From UBA1765 sp045629945 (GTDB taxonomy: Bacteria; Fibrobacterota; Fibrobacteria; Fibrobacterales; Fibrobacteraceae): a DNA stretch of 64,000 nt. The stretch is taken from NCBI GenBank assembly GCA_045629945.1, contig JAZQSE010000005.1, positions 1 to 64,000 on the forward strand, written 5' to 3'. Of this stretch, positions 33,189 through 42,772 are shown in pieces; within the stretch, counting starts at the first letter, position 1; each line of letters opens with the position of its first letter. Position numbers and translations under genes: made by a program. The notes below the pieces were generated by a model. The model ran no database searches. It worked only from the letters and a program-made list of their open reading frames with translations, and was not told where the DNA came from.

Positions 33189-34178
33189 ACAATGTAAACT
33201 ACCACCTTCTCGAATAATATCTTTGGCATTTATTCCAATGACTTTACGTTCTGGGAATGTTTTTTCGAAAAATTTCTGAGCAATCAAGTCTGTTTTCTTG
33301 TAGTATTTAGGGTAAATGAGGCCATTATTTACAAAGATAAAATTCATGTAAGAAGCAGGTAAAATTTCGCCGTTTACTTCTTGCTGTGGCGGTAATGGAA
33401 GCGTGTCTATTTTGTAATTATCGCCATAATGTTTTTTGAGCCAAAGTTCAATGCAAAAATAAATTTCATTCAGAATATTGGCGTTTTTTGAATTTTCATC
33501 TTTTGCCATGACAATGTGATTTTTTTTCACAAAGCGAGCGACATTATCAATATGGCCATCAGTATGGTCTCCGACAAGTCCATAAGGTACCGCTAAAATA
33601 TCGCGTAAACCAAGTGATTTTTTTAGAGCGCGTCTCATTTTGGCAGAATCTTTTTTTTGATTTCTTTTTTCGCCAAAGAGACAAGGTAAAGAGGTTATAG
33701 CTAAACCATCGCCGTTAAATTCTATAGCACCGCCTTCAAAAATGTAAGGGATTGTAGCAATAGGCATTTTTAAGCGTCGGGCAATCTTGTTAGGGACTGA
33801 ATTGTCTTTATCCCAAGGTGGAAATTTTTCACCCCAAGCGTTGAATTCAGTTTTGACAATTTCAGTTGAATCGCCGCGTTTCACAAAAAATGGGCCATAA
33901 TCTCTAATCCAGATATCGTTAGTAGAAATTTTTAAAAATGTAGCTGGGTAAGGTTGTTTGGCTAGTTTTGCCTGAAAGATTTCGGGTAATTGAAAATTTT
34001 TAGGGACAAGAATATTAGCTGGTTGGAATTTGACAATTTTTAAAATTAAATCAAAATAAAACTGCCTTGCTTTTTCGCCAAGTTCTCCTGCCCAGTTTTT
34101 TTTATGGTGTGGGAAAGCTAGCCAGGTAGCGGCTTGTGTTTCCCATTCTGCAGGGGAGTGTAACAATTTTTTTTTCAT
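33165..34178 (-). CDS. aguA: Agmatine deiminase
   Basis: 337 aa, peptidylarginine deiminase fold. The substrate motifs WIRDYGPFFV (about 93-102) and FEGGAIEFNGDG (about 152-163), the DHTDGHIDNVARF motif (about 212-224) and the nucleophilic cysteine in GGSLHCLTKHQ at about 330 are present. It converts agmatine to N-carbamoylputrescine. The next gene, aguB, overlaps its start by 4 nt, giving the complete agmatine-to-putrescine route. Agmatine would come from arginine decarboxylase, which is not in the window. Confidence 0.95.
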   Translation of the reverse strand: MKKKLLHSPAEWETQAATWLAFPHHKKNWAGELGEKARQFYFDLILKIVKFQPANILVPKNFQLPEIFQAKLAKQPYPATFLKISTNDIWIRDYGPFFVKRGDSTEIVKTEFNAWGEKFPPWDKDNSVPNKIARRLKMPIATIPYIFEGGAIEFNGDGLAITSLPCLFGEKRNQKKDSAKMRRALKKSLGLRDILAVPYGLVGDHTDGHIDNVARFVKKNHIVMAKDENSKNANILNEIYFCIELWLKKHYGDNYKIDTLPLPPQQEVNGEILPASYMNFIFVNNGLIYPKYYKKTDLIAQKFFEKTFPERKVIGINAKDIIREGGSLHCLTKHQSA

Positions 34179-35041
34179 GGGGTTCCCCAGATTTTTAGAA
34201 TGTCTTTATAAAGTTCAGGGCGACGGTCTCTGAAATGAGGCCACCAGCGGCGATTTTCTTCGGTTTCAGAAAAGTCAATTTCAGAAAATAAAACACCACT
34301 AAAATTGGAGTCCGCTTTTTGAATAAGATAACCATCAGGAGCCGCAGTAAAAGATGTTCCCCAGAAGTCTAGTTCGCCTTCAGTACCTGTTCTGTTTGCA
34401 GCAACAACAAAAGTCCGGTTGGCAATAGCATGCCCTCGCATAATAGTCATCCAGCTATCTTGTTGTCGTGGGTAAATTGTTTCAGGTTCAGATTGCATCC
34501 AGCCAATAGCTGTAGGGTAAATTAAAAGATCAGCCCCTTTAAGGCTCATGATTCTTGCCGCTTCAGGAAACCACTGGTCCCAACAAATTAATACGCCAAG
34601 CGTTCCGGCAGATGTTTTGATGGGTTCAAAACCAGTATCTCCTGGGATAAAGTAATATTTTTCATAAAAAGCAGGGTCGTCTGGAATATGACTTTTACGA
34701 TAAAGCCCAGCAATGCTACCATCTCGTTCAAAAACAAATGCACTGTTATGGTAAATGCCATTTGCCCGTTTTTCAAAAAATGGAAATACAATCACTGTAT
34801 TTAATGTTTTTGCAATGTCTTGCCATTCTTTTACAAGAGGGTGATCTTTTTCTATAGCAAGGTTGAAAAAATCGGCATTTTCTTCAAATGGGAAATAGGG
34901 CGTGTGAAATAGTTCTGGCAAAATGAGCAAATCAAGATTTTTTCCTTTTAAAGAAAGAGCTTGTTCTCGATACCAAGTAGCATTACTTTCAAAGTCGCCA
35001 CTCCATTTACCTTGAATGGTTGCAATAGAATTTTTTTTCAT
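34175..35041 (-). CDS. aguB: N-carbamoylputrescine amidase
   Basis: 288 aa, carbon-nitrogen hydrolase family. The Glu-Lys-Cys triad is in LLILPELFHTPYFP (about Glu43), YRKSHIPD (about Lys115) and GVLICWDQWFPEAAR (about Cys152). Carbamoylputrescine amidases have exactly this TPYF / WDQWFPE signature. It releases putrescine from N-carbamoylputrescine. It is encoded just upstream of aguA with a 4-nt overlap, so the two are made together. Confidence 0.95.
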   Translation of the reverse strand: MKKNSIATIQGKWSGDFESNATWYREQALSLKGKNLDLLILPELFHTPYFPFEENADFFNLAIEKDHPLVKEWQDIAKTLNTVIVFPFFEKRANGIYHNSAFVFERDGSIAGLYRKSHIPDDPAFYEKYYFIPGDTGFEPIKTSAGTLGVLICWDQWFPEAARIMSLKGADLLIYPTAIGWMQSEPETIYPRQQDSWMTIMRGHAIANRTFVVAANRTGTEGELDFWGTSFTAAPDGYLIQKADSNFSGVLFSEIDFSETEENRRWWPHFRDRRPELYKDILKIWGTP

Positions 35042-35083
35042 GCGAGAAAATTTAGAAAAAATAAAATGAAAATATTACCTTTT

Positions 35084-36757
35084 CTATTCTTCTACTAAAC
35101 GGTATTTTAAAAATTTCATTTCGCCAAATATTTTTAATGTGTCTTTTTCTACATCTTTATAATGATGGCGTTCAAGAAAATCTTCTAAGTGTTCTTCGTT
35201 TACAACAATAACATTTTCTTTTACAACATCTTTGATTGGGTTCTCTATTCCAAAATCTTTTAAATTCTTGGTAATTTCTGGCAAGTAAGGAGTCCAGTAA
35301 CCAAAGCTGATAATATTGCGGAAACTGCCAATAGGTTCTGCTAAATACGGCGGATTCCTATGGTGCGAAAAACGCATGTAAGCCCCATGGCTTAAAAGGA
35401 ACATTTTATCCGGGTTGCTATCAATGTAATCAAAAACCTGTGTGTAATCCGTTGAATCTTCAACAGCAATAGTTCGTGATTTTCCTGTGCTAGGATCGCG
35501 GACTAAATGGCCTTCTGCCGCAAAAAGAGTTATGTTGCAAAGGGCAAAAGCAACAAGTAAAATAGTAATAGCCGCATTTGAAATTTTAAAAGGAATGTTT
35601 TTAAAAAGAGGTATGGCAAGTGCTGCTGCGTAAAGCCAGAATCCGCTTTCTACACGGTATACAAGGCGTCCCATAAATAATAAATAGGTCATGAGAGAAA
35701 AGACAATAAACAATGAACCCCAGAGGTAAATGGATTTTTTAGGATTGGTTTTGAATATAATTAGGCAAAATACAAACCATACCCAAAATAAAGGGGCTGT
35801 AAGAGAATGTTGAAGCGCAGAAATAATTTTTTGAGGAATGAGTTTGGGTTCATTTTTAAAACGGTAAGGCTCAATAAAAGAAGTGATTGTTAAAAGACTA
35901 TCCGGGTGAAAAACTTCTGTATCGTAAAAAGTCCAAGAGTTTAACATGTGGAAATCTTTGCCGGATAACCCAACTTCTTCTAAGTCTTCATAAACTGCAT
36001 TTTTATTATAGTTGTTATGATCACCTAAAGTAACTCTTGGGCCTTGAAAAGAATGAAACGCTTGGTAATCTTTGTTTTGGTATAAACTTTTATCAAAAGA
36101 ACGGATGGAAAAAGCAGAAAGAAAAATGATTGCAATGCCTGCAATGATTCGCCACTTATATTTTAATGCCGGTTTAAATAACAATAAAAGAGCAAAAGCA
36201 AAAAATGGCATTCCCATTAAAAACGCTTGGTAACGCATAACGCTTCCAAATGTTAATAGGATTATGGCATAGAAAATAGCGAAATAACTTTTTTTATCAG
36301 AAAAGGTTTCTGTTGAATCTTTTGGGAATGCAGCATGTACAAAGGTAAGCATTCCTGTTGCAGAGAGTAAACTCGCGCATTGCGTAAACTGAACGGTTAA
36401 ATAAAAATCCTTTGCAAAAAGCGCCGAAAAAAGTGCTGAAAGTAAAACGCCGAATTTTGTTCCCATTTTAGAAATGAGAATGTAAGAAATGGTTGTGAAA
36501 GAAATAAATACACTAGCCATTTCTAGAATGTAGTACCACCCAAGAGCTGGAAATAATTTGTAAAAAGGAATTAAAAGGAATCCATAAATGGCATTGAAAA
36601 AAACAAGTAGAGGTTCGTAATTTGTGCCAAGAGCTCCTGATACACGGGCTGCCATAAAATAGTCATCAATGGCGCCAAATTTTAAGTCGCCAAAAATCAA
36701 ACAAAGGGCAAGAAAAAAAAGATTGATGCCTAAAGAATAAAGAATTTTACGTAGCAT
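35084..36757 (-). CDS. Multi-spanning membrane protein, possible GT-C glycosyltransferase
   Basis: 557 aa with about 10-12 predicted membrane helices and a soluble C-terminal part (about 430-557). The first periplasmic loop carries an acidic pair in FGAIDDYFMAARVSGA at about 27-42, the position where GT-C enzymes hold a catalytic Asp. It overlaps a GT2 polyprenyl-phosphate glycosyltransferase gene by 11 nt, a common pairing in which the GT2 enzyme makes the lipid-linked sugar and the membrane protein transfers it. The family is not recognised with certainty. Confidence 0.65.
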   Translation of the reverse strand: MLRKILYSLGINLFFLALCLIFGDLKFGAIDDYFMAARVSGALGTNYEPLLVFFNAIYGFLLIPFYKLFPALGWYYILEMASVFISFTTISYILISKMGTKFGVLLSALFSALFAKDFYLTVQFTQCASLLSATGMLTFVHAAFPKDSTETFSDKKSYFAIFYAIILLTFGSVMRYQAFLMGMPFFAFALLLLFKPALKYKWRIIAGIAIIFLSAFSIRSFDKSLYQNKDYQAFHSFQGPRVTLGDHNNYNKNAVYEDLEEVGLSGKDFHMLNSWTFYDTEVFHPDSLLTITSFIEPYRFKNEPKLIPQKIISALQHSLTAPLFWVWFVFCLIIFKTNPKKSIYLWGSLFIVFSLMTYLLFMGRLVYRVESGFWLYAAALAIPLFKNIPFKISNAAITILLVAFALCNITLFAAEGHLVRDPSTGKSRTIAVEDSTDYTQVFDYIDSNPDKMFLLSHGAYMRFSHHRNPPYLAEPIGSFRNIISFGYWTPYLPEITKNLKDFGIENPIKDVVKENVIVVNEEHLEDFLERHHYKDVEKDTLKIFGEMKFLKYRLVEE

Positions 36758-37700
36758 TGTCTTTAAAGGTTGTTTCGCGAATAACGTATTGTGGAGCCTG
36801 GTTAATGCTTATGTAAATGCGCCCTATGTATTCACCAATCAGTCCAAGCAAAAGCATAATCATACCGCCAATAAAAAGAAGGGCCGACATAGTAGATGCA
36901 TAACCAATAGGCATATCCGGGTAAGAAAGTTTTTGCGAAATAACATAAAGGCCTGCAATCAAGCCGACAATAGCACAGAAAATTCCGACAAAAGTAGCAA
37001 AGCGTAAAGGCTTGACAGAAAAAGCTGTAAAGCCATTTATCCAAAGGGCTAATAACCCACGGATTGTGTAGCCAGATTTTCCTTCAAGGCGTAACCTGTG
37101 CTTCACTTCAACATTGCCAATAGAATTGGTGGCTCTGAAAATTAAACCGCTAATGTAGGCAAAAGGGTGTGCGTAACGGACAATTTCGTTTACGATAAAA
37201 CGCCGCATAATAAAAAACGAAGTGGTATGCAGGGATTTGGGTTGTCCAATAATTTTTTGAGCCATTTTTTTATTGACCCAGCTAGCCAAGCGGCGGAAAA
37301 TATGTTGTTTGATATGGCGATAAAAACCATAAACAACATCGTAACCTTTTTCAAGTTCATCTACAAGTAAAAATGTTTCACTAGCAGGTGTTTGGCCATC
37401 ATCATCTAAAGAAATAATATAATCACCAGTTGCCTTTTTATAGCCAGCCATTAAAGCAGAATGTTGACCAAAATTTTTAGCTAAGCAAATGCCTTTGATT
37501 TTTGGATTATTTTCAGAAAGCTTACAAATGACTTCCCAAACATTATCCGGACTAGCATCGTTAACAAGAATGATTTCATAATCATAATTCGGTTTTGTTT
37601 TGACTGTGTCTTGGATTTCCTGAACAACAGTATTTATCGTATGCTCACTACGATAACATGGTATAACAAAACTGATTTTTTTTGTTTCAGAAGCAGTCAT
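36747..37700 (-). CDS. GT2 family polyprenyl-phosphate glycosyltransferase (GtrB/ArnC/DPM1-like)
   Basis: 317 aa. The catalytic GT-A domain has FVIPCYRSEHTINTVV near the N terminus, the nucleotide-binding VNDASPDN (about 46-53), and SLDDDGQTP (about 95-103) with the DxD-type motif. Two C-terminal membrane helices (about 232-255 and 265-290) follow. The layout is that of enzymes transferring a sugar from a nucleotide to undecaprenyl phosphate on the cytoplasmic face. On the minus strand TATATT (37713-37708) lies 7 nt before the ATG with no ribosome-binding site, suggesting a leaderless mRNA. Confidence 0.88.
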   Translation of the reverse strand: MTASETKKISFVIPCYRSEHTINTVVQEIQDTVKTKPNYDYEIILVNDASPDNVWEVICKLSENNPKIKGICLAKNFGQHSALMAGYKKATGDYIISLDDDGQTPASETFLLVDELEKGYDVVYGFYRHIKQHIFRRLASWVNKKMAQKIIGQPKSLHTTSFFIMRRFIVNEIVRYAHPFAYISGLIFRATNSIGNVEVKHRLRLEGKSGYTIRGLLALWINGFTAFSVKPLRFATFVGIFCAIVGLIAGLYVISQKLSYPDMPIGYASTMSALLFIGGMIMLLLGLIGEYIGRIYISINQAPQYVIRETTFKDNAT

Positions 37701-37707
37701 ACAATGG

Positions 37708-37713
37708 AATATA
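37708..37713 (-). promoter_or_regulatory. -10 element 7 nt from the GT2 start codon
   Basis: TATATT on the minus strand, then CCATTGT and ATG at 37700. There is no Shine-Dalgarno. Confidence 0.45.
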
Positions 37714-37740
37714 ATAAAATTATTGCTAATTTGAATTAAT

Positions 37741-38952
37741 ATGAAACGATTACTTTACCCATTACTTGGCGCTTCTTTAATAACGATAGTTCCGTTTTTA
37801 CTCACTTTTGAGAAAGGGCAGGATATTGTTCGGGGCTTATTCGGTTTTGGGTACTTTGCCATACTTTTGATATTTGTCGCATTGAAGTCCGTTACATTTA
37901 ATTCTTCAGCAAAAGAAATTCTAAAGTATGTGGCATTAGGGCTATTGGTTACGTTGCTTGTTTCTTTAGCTTTTGTTGATTTATTGAATCTTTTACATGA
38001 GAAAAATTTTGAACTAGGCATTTATGCACTCGTACCATTTTTTACTTCGCTTTTTGCACTTGTAATGGTTTCAAAAATTTCTGGTTTTGGAGTCCGCGGC
38101 ATTAGTTTTATTTTGTTTGTTTCTTTAATGACCCACTTAGCGTTTAAAAATTTTTATCCGTCGCAACCTTTATTGCAAATGCCGTTAGTTGAGTATTTAG
38201 CAAGAAGTATTCCCAAAGAAAATAGCCCGGTTTTGCCCGAGGAATTTAAAGCAAAGTATAATGTAACGGACTCTGTCACAATTTCTAAAAATTTTATAGA
38301 CTTTTCAAAAACCAATGTGCTGGTTCTTGTAGAATCTTTTGGAATACCCCTTTCTGAAGAACTTTTTGAAAAACAACTTCAGATTTTTAAAGATTTAAAA
38401 TGTTCTGTGGGCGTGCATGCAAGAATGTATAGCCGGACTAGAACTGCTGAGCGAGAAGATTGGATTTATCAAGTCACTAAAGATTCTTTACGCAATAAAG
38501 ATACGCTTTTCTTGCCAAAGGTTTTTGATTCTTTAGGAGTGAATACCATCTTTCTTTCTGGTGGCGATTCTAGTGAACATTGGCGTTTCCGCTATATTCA
38601 TAATGTGGGTTTCAAAGAAGTTTATTTTAAAGAATCCTTCGGGAATTTAAAAGAAGTTTCAGATAGTTTAATAGCTTTTAAAATAGATTCGCTTTTACAG
38701 GATTCTTTACAGAAGTTTATTTCTTGGACAACGCGTGACACGCAATTCCCTATGCAAGTTTCAAGTGTAGAAGAATTAGAAAAATTGTATTTTGAAAAAT
38801 TAAACCAGACTTTAAAAAGAGTGGCTTTAATAGCAAAACGTTTCCCGGATGTGCGTTTTATTGTGCAAGGAGACCATGAACCAATTCTTTCGCCTTTGGA
38901 ATTTCAGAAGCGTTTCTATAAAAGATTTGTGCCTTACTTGATTTTAAATTAG
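37741..38952 (+). CDS. Membrane-anchored alkaline-phosphatase-superfamily protein (LTA synthase/phosphoethanolamine-transferase-like)
   Basis: 403 aa with four or five N-terminal membrane helices (about 5-140) and a periplasmic catalytic-type domain. The domain begins TNVLVLVESFGIPLSE (about 190), the metal-site opening seen in sulfatase-like transferases, continues with SRTRTAERE (possible nucleophile Thr) and FLSGGDSSEHW, and ends FIVQGDHEPI (about 377-386), the conserved late Asp-His metal ligands. Such enzymes add phospho-groups to surface lipids or glycans. It is shorter than typical family members. The 3' end overlaps the convergent oxidoreductase gene by 9 nt. Confidence 0.7.
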   Translation: MKRLLYPLLGASLITIVPFLLTFEKGQDIVRGLFGFGYFAILLIFVALKSVTFNSSAKEILKYVALGLLVTLLVSLAFVDLLNLLHEKNFELGIYALVPFFTSLFALVMVSKISGFGVRGISFILFVSLMTHLAFKNFYPSQPLLQMPLVEYLARSIPKENSPVLPEEFKAKYNVTDSVTISKNFIDFSKTNVLVLVESFGIPLSEELFEKQLQIFKDLKCSVGVHARMYSRTRTAEREDWIYQVTKDSLRNKDTLFLPKVFDSLGVNTIFLSGGDSSEHWRFRYIHNVGFKEVYFKESFGNLKEVSDSLIAFKIDSLLQDSLQKFISWTTRDTQFPMQVSSVEELEKLYFEKLNQTLKRVALIAKRFPDVRFIVQGDHEPILSPLEFQKRFYKRFVPYLILN

Positions 38953-40089
38953 AACTTCAGGAACGGTTTCCCATTTCAATGTTTCAGCGGATTTTGCAGC
39001 TGTTTCCATTAAGACAAGGCTTTCTAAAGAATCTTTTATTCCACAAACAAAAGAACTTTTGTAAGAACCGGTTTGCTTGTATTCTTTAAGGCAATCGGCA
39101 ATATCTTTATAATAATTAGCGAAAGCTTCTATAAAACCTGCTGGATGGCCGGCTTTAAAGCGATTGTAACGCGAAGCATTGGCTATTTCAAAATTATCTG
39201 AAGTTCTGTCTAATAAAGAAATGTTCCCGTAAGCATCACAAAGTTTTAAGGTTTCTGGCTCTAACTGGAACCATTCCGCACTGCCTTTGTTACCGTAAAT
39301 TCTGACGCGTAAACCATTTCTGTGACCAAGGGCTGTTTTGCTGAACCAGAATTGAACTTTGATATTGTTAGAATATTGGGCAAGTGCAGAAACATTGTCA
39401 ATGACTTGATTGAAATTTCCAAAAGTAGCTTGGTCGGCTACGATTTTAATGGGCGTTTCTCTTGTTAAAAATTGGACCATATTGTGCAAGTGACTTCCAA
39501 GGTCAAGAGAAATTTTTGGAATAGCAGTTTCTTTTAAACGCCAACTTTGAGGTGTCAGAACAGAACCATTGGGCTTTATACGCAAAAAACCTTCTTGCGG
39601 CATTTCAATTTGGATTTGTTGTATTTTACCTAATTTGCCTTCTTCAATAATTTTAGCAAGTTCCCGAACCATCGGGTAACCTGTGTAGTTATAGGTGGTG
39701 CAAAAGAAAAGATTAGATTCTTTAACGGCTTTTGCTATTTGAAAACCTTCTTCAACACTTGCTGCAAGAGATTTTTCACAAATTACCGGGATACGTTTTT
39801 CTAAAGCGGCTAAAACAACTTCTGCATGCAAGTCTGTAGGTACAAGGACCACAACAGCATCAAGTTTATTTTGTTCTTTTTCTAAAAGTTCCTGATAAGT
39901 TTCATAAGTTCTTTCAGTAGAAACATTCCATGCAGCAGCAGTTTCTAGGTTTATATCTTTGTGAGAACTAAATGCTCCGGCAACTAATTTGAAACAGCCA
40001 TCCATCTGGCTTGCTACTTTGTGGACTTCTCCAATGGCAGAATTTATACCGCCACCTATAAAGGCAATCTGAAAAGGTTCTTTTTTCAT
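38944..40089 (-). CDS. Gfo/Idh/MocA family oxidoreductase
   Basis: 381 aa. A Rossmann NAD(P)-binding N terminus (IAFIGGGINSAIGEVH at about 8-23) is followed by the family's VVVLVPTDLHAEVVLAALEKRIPVICEKSLA motif (about 95-125, with the EKS/EKP lysine). The C-terminal alpha/beta domain contains SLDLGSHLHNMVQFL (about 200), where the catalytic His resides. These enzymes oxidise or reduce sugars and their derivatives; the surrounding glycan genes suggest nucleotide-sugar or surface-sugar work, but the substrate is unknown. It is driven by a strong promoter at 40117-40145. Confidence 0.9.
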   Translation of the reverse strand: MKKEPFQIAFIGGGINSAIGEVHKVASQMDGCFKLVAGAFSSHKDINLETAAAWNVSTERTYETYQELLEKEQNKLDAVVVLVPTDLHAEVVLAALEKRIPVICEKSLAASVEEGFQIAKAVKESNLFFCTTYNYTGYPMVRELAKIIEEGKLGKIQQIQIEMPQEGFLRIKPNGSVLTPQSWRLKETAIPKISLDLGSHLHNMVQFLTRETPIKIVADQATFGNFNQVIDNVSALAQYSNNIKVQFWFSKTALGHRNGLRVRIYGNKGSAEWFQLEPETLKLCDAYGNISLLDRTSDNFEIANASRYNRFKAGHPAGFIEAFANYYKDIADCLKEYKQTGSYKSSFVCGIKDSLESLVLMETAAKSAETLKWETVPEVLI

Positions 40090-40116
40090 AATTTAAAACA
40101 AGTTAAGTTGCTTTTA

Positions 40117-40145
40117 AATATACTCTTTGTAAGTCTTAAAGTCAA
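40117..40145 (-). promoter_or_regulatory. Promoter of the Gfo/Idh/MocA gene
   Basis: TTGACT (40145-40140), a 17-nt spacer and TATATT (40122-40117) on the minus strand, about 20 nt of leader, no clear Shine-Dalgarno. Confidence 0.75.
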
Positions 40146-40185
40146 GCATTCTTGAAATGCTTATCTGTTACTTACAAATAAAGGA

Positions 40186-41400
40186 TTATTCAAAGATTAT
40201 TTTGATATAATCGGAAATGTTTTCTGTATAATATTCCATTTCATTTTCAGAATCAAAAGACAAAAAAACAATACCGGCCTTGTCGTGCAAAGGGTCTTCT
40301 ATAAATTCTTTTTCTTTATACCATAAAAACAAGTCTATGATTTTATTTTGGATTTCTTTTGCAAAATAAATGCCTTTGATTTTACCTTTTTCTTTTGCCA
40401 TAATGCAATGGCGTAAAACACAGCGAGGTTTTCGATAGGGAGAGAAAAAAGAAAAGTTATCAAGTATTAGACTTTCATTGGCTCGTCCGGTTTCAGCAAG
40501 AACGAGCATTTTAGGGTAATCTAATTGGGTAGCGTGTTTTACTAATTTAATATAAAGGTCTCCGGGAGGTCGCCTGCAGACTTCAATAATAAAAGGAATG
40601 CCGTTATCTTTTTCAATATATTGGATGTGTAAAATGCCGTCGACTAAGTGAAGTTTTTTTGCAATGCGTTCGCTATATTCTTTAAGCATTTCTAAAGTAT
40701 TTTGAGAAGAAGTACTAGGTGTATTTGCTCCACTGACAAGGTATTGATTTAAAAAATACTGTTCATTGTCAGCAAAATAAAAAACAACTTTTTCTTGGTT
40801 GATATAGCAAGAAAACCCATGTCTTTTGCCTTCAATAAATTCTTCAGCAATGCAATAATTTTCTCTCGTTTTTTCCATGGCGATTGTAAAGGCACTTTTA
40901 GCTTCTTCTATTGAATCAGCCCTCTGAATCCCTTTGCCGCCAGTTAAATCAACTGGTTTTATAATAATCGGGAATTGAAGTGAAGAAATGTTTTTTTCAA
41001 GTTCTTCAATGGTTGAAATCCGAATAGATTTTGGTGTCGGGATTTCAAGCGATTCTGCTAGTTTTCGGTATTTATCCTTATGGTGAATTTGTTTGGCTAT
41101 TTCGTATGAATCATGCCCAGGAAGAGAAAGCTTTTCTGCAACATAAGCCGTTGAAAGTAATGCAAAATCATTACAGCCAGAACATATTGCATCAATTTTT
41201 TCTGTGGTAGCGAGTTCAAGCATGGCCTTTTTGTCGCTAAAATCAGCAAAGATATTTTTGTCTGCGTAAGAATGCCCTAAACCTTTTTGATCGTTGCCCG
41301 TTGTAATTACATAATAACCGAGTTCTTTTGCCGCAAGAATCAGCGGGATTTCAGCGTGACTACCACCAAGTAAAAGCAGTTTAGGATTTAAAGAATTCAT
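40186..41400 (-). CDS. ATP-grasp domain protein paired with WecE
   Basis: 404 aa from ATG 41400 (18 nt into the longer frame). A Rossmann-like N terminus (KLLLLGGSHAEIPLILAAKELGYYV) and ATP-grasp core follow: FPIIIKPVDLTGGKGI (about 144-159), the adenine-binding AEEFIEGKRHGF, and the metal-binding FIIEVCRRPPGD (about 265-276). Enzymes of this type ligate a carboxylate to an amine or thiol through an acyl-phosphate. It overlaps the end of wecE by 20 nt, in the place where an acetyltransferase is often found. It may therefore attach an amino acid or other acid to the sugar amine made by WecE; that is inference. Confidence 0.8.
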   Translation of the reverse strand: MNSLNPKLLLLGGSHAEIPLILAAKELGYYVITTGNDQKGLGHSYADKNIFADFSDKKAMLELATTEKIDAICSGCNDFALLSTAYVAEKLSLPGHDSYEIAKQIHHKDKYRKLAESLEIPTPKSIRISTIEELEKNISSLQFPIIIKPVDLTGGKGIQRADSIEEAKSAFTIAMEKTRENYCIAEEFIEGKRHGFSCYINQEKVVFYFADNEQYFLNQYLVSGANTPSTSSQNTLEMLKEYSERIAKKLHLVDGILHIQYIEKDNGIPFIIEVCRRPPGDLYIKLVKHATQLDYPKMLVLAETGRANESLILDNFSFFSPYRKPRCVLRHCIMAKEKGKIKGIYFAKEIQNKIIDLFLWYKEKEFIEDPLHDKAGIVFLSFDSENEMEYYTENISDYIKIIFE

Positions 41401-42514
41401 GTATTTTCTCGCATACAAAATAAATTTCTTCTTTTGTTAAACCATAAAACATAGGCAAGCGTAAAAGCCTGTCGCTTTCTTTTGTGGTAAATTTATCTTC
41501 ACCGATGAATTTTCCGAAATTTCTGCCAGCAGGTGCAGAATGTAATGGAACATAGTGGAATACAGCAAGAATACCATTTTCGCCAAGGAATTTAATGAGC
41601 TTATCGCGAATTTCTTTTGTTGGTGTTTTTATATAAAACATGTGTGCGTTATGGTTACAATGCTCTGGAATGTAAGGTAATTCTAAAATACCAGAATCTG
41701 CTAAAGGTTGTAGAATAGTTTGGTAGGTATTAAAACTTGACAAACGATTGTTCAGAATAACATTAGGGTCTTCTAATTGTGCGTATAGATAGGCTGCATT
41801 TAATTCGCTTGGCAAATAAGAAGAACCTAAATCAACCCAGGTGTATTTATCGATTTCTCCACGATGAAACTGGCAGCGATTTGTACCTTTTTCTCTGATG
41901 ATTTCTGCCCGATCTGCATACATTGGATTTTTAATTAAGAGTGCACCACCTTCACCCATACTATAATTTTTGGTTTCATGGAAAGAAAAGGCGCCGAAAT
42001 CGCCGAGATTCCCACAAGAAATACCTTTATAAGAACTCATTAATGCCTGAGCAGCGTCTTCTACAACAAATAAATGGTGATCTCTGGCAATCTGTGTGAT
42101 TTTATCCATTTCACAAGAAACACCTGCATAGTGTACAGGCACAATAGCTTTTGTTTTTTCTGTGATAGCTTCTTCAATGAGATTTTCGTTGATATTCATT
42201 GTATCTTTTCTAATGTCTACAAAGCGGATTGAGGCTCCGCGAGAAGCAAAGGCGTTTGCTGTAGAAACAAAAGTAAAAGAGGGCATGATAACTTCATCTC
42301 CAGGAGAAATATCGCATAAGTAAGCAGACATTTCAAGAGCGTGAGTGCAACTTGTTGTTAATAGTGCTTTTGGAGAGCCTGTGAGATTTTGTAATGTAGA
42401 ATGACATTTTTTGTTAAAATTTCCATCGCCACAAATGCGACCGTTTTTAACGGCTTCTTGCATATATTCAAATTCTTTTCCTAAAAAGGGAGGGCGATTA
42501 AATGGAATTTTCAT
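41381..42514 (-). CDS. wecE: dTDP-4-amino-4,6-dideoxygalactose transaminase
   Basis: 377 aa PLP-dependent sugar aminotransferase of the DegT/DnrJ/EryC1 family. The N terminus IPFNRPPFLGKEFEYMQEAVKNGRICGDGNF is the WecE/RffA signature. Further motifs are TTSCTHALEMSA, VVEDAAQAL and FSFHETKNYSMGEGGAL, with the PLP lysine at about 181. It converts dTDP-4-keto-6-deoxyglucose to dTDP-4-amino-4,6-dideoxygalactose (dTDP-Fuc4N). The open frame runs 72 codons further upstream, but ATG 42514 gives the conserved N terminus. The dTDP-sugar supply genes (rmlA/rmlB) are not in view. Confidence 0.92.
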   Translation of the reverse strand: MKIPFNRPPFLGKEFEYMQEAVKNGRICGDGNFNKKCHSTLQNLTGSPKALLTTSCTHALEMSAYLCDISPGDEVIMPSFTFVSTANAFASRGASIRFVDIRKDTMNINENLIEEAITEKTKAIVPVHYAGVSCEMDKITQIARDHHLFVVEDAAQALMSSYKGISCGNLGDFGAFSFHETKNYSMGEGGALLIKNPMYADRAEIIREKGTNRCQFHRGEIDKYTWVDLGSSYLPSELNAAYLYAQLEDPNVILNNRLSSFNTYQTILQPLADSGILELPYIPEHCNHNAHMFYIKTPTKEIRDKLIKFLGENGILAVFHYVPLHSAPAGRNFGKFIGEDKFTTKESDRLLRLPMFYGLTKEEIYFVCEKIHEFFKS

Positions 42515-42772
42515 AGAGTGAAAATAGCTTATTTTTTTTGAAAAGATGCTTTTTATTGTGCAAAATGAGCATTTTTCCAGAAATTTGATTGAAAATATTG
42601 TGGAGGCATTGTTTAGCAAAATGATGGCGTTAAAATAAAAGAATAAGAAAGAGTAGTTTCTTTTATTAAAGGGAAATTTCAAAAAAATCATTTTTCTTTG
42701 ATAATGACAAAAAGTGTCATTAAACAGCATTTATATTTGAATAAAATCCCAAATGATTACAAGGAGTGTCCT

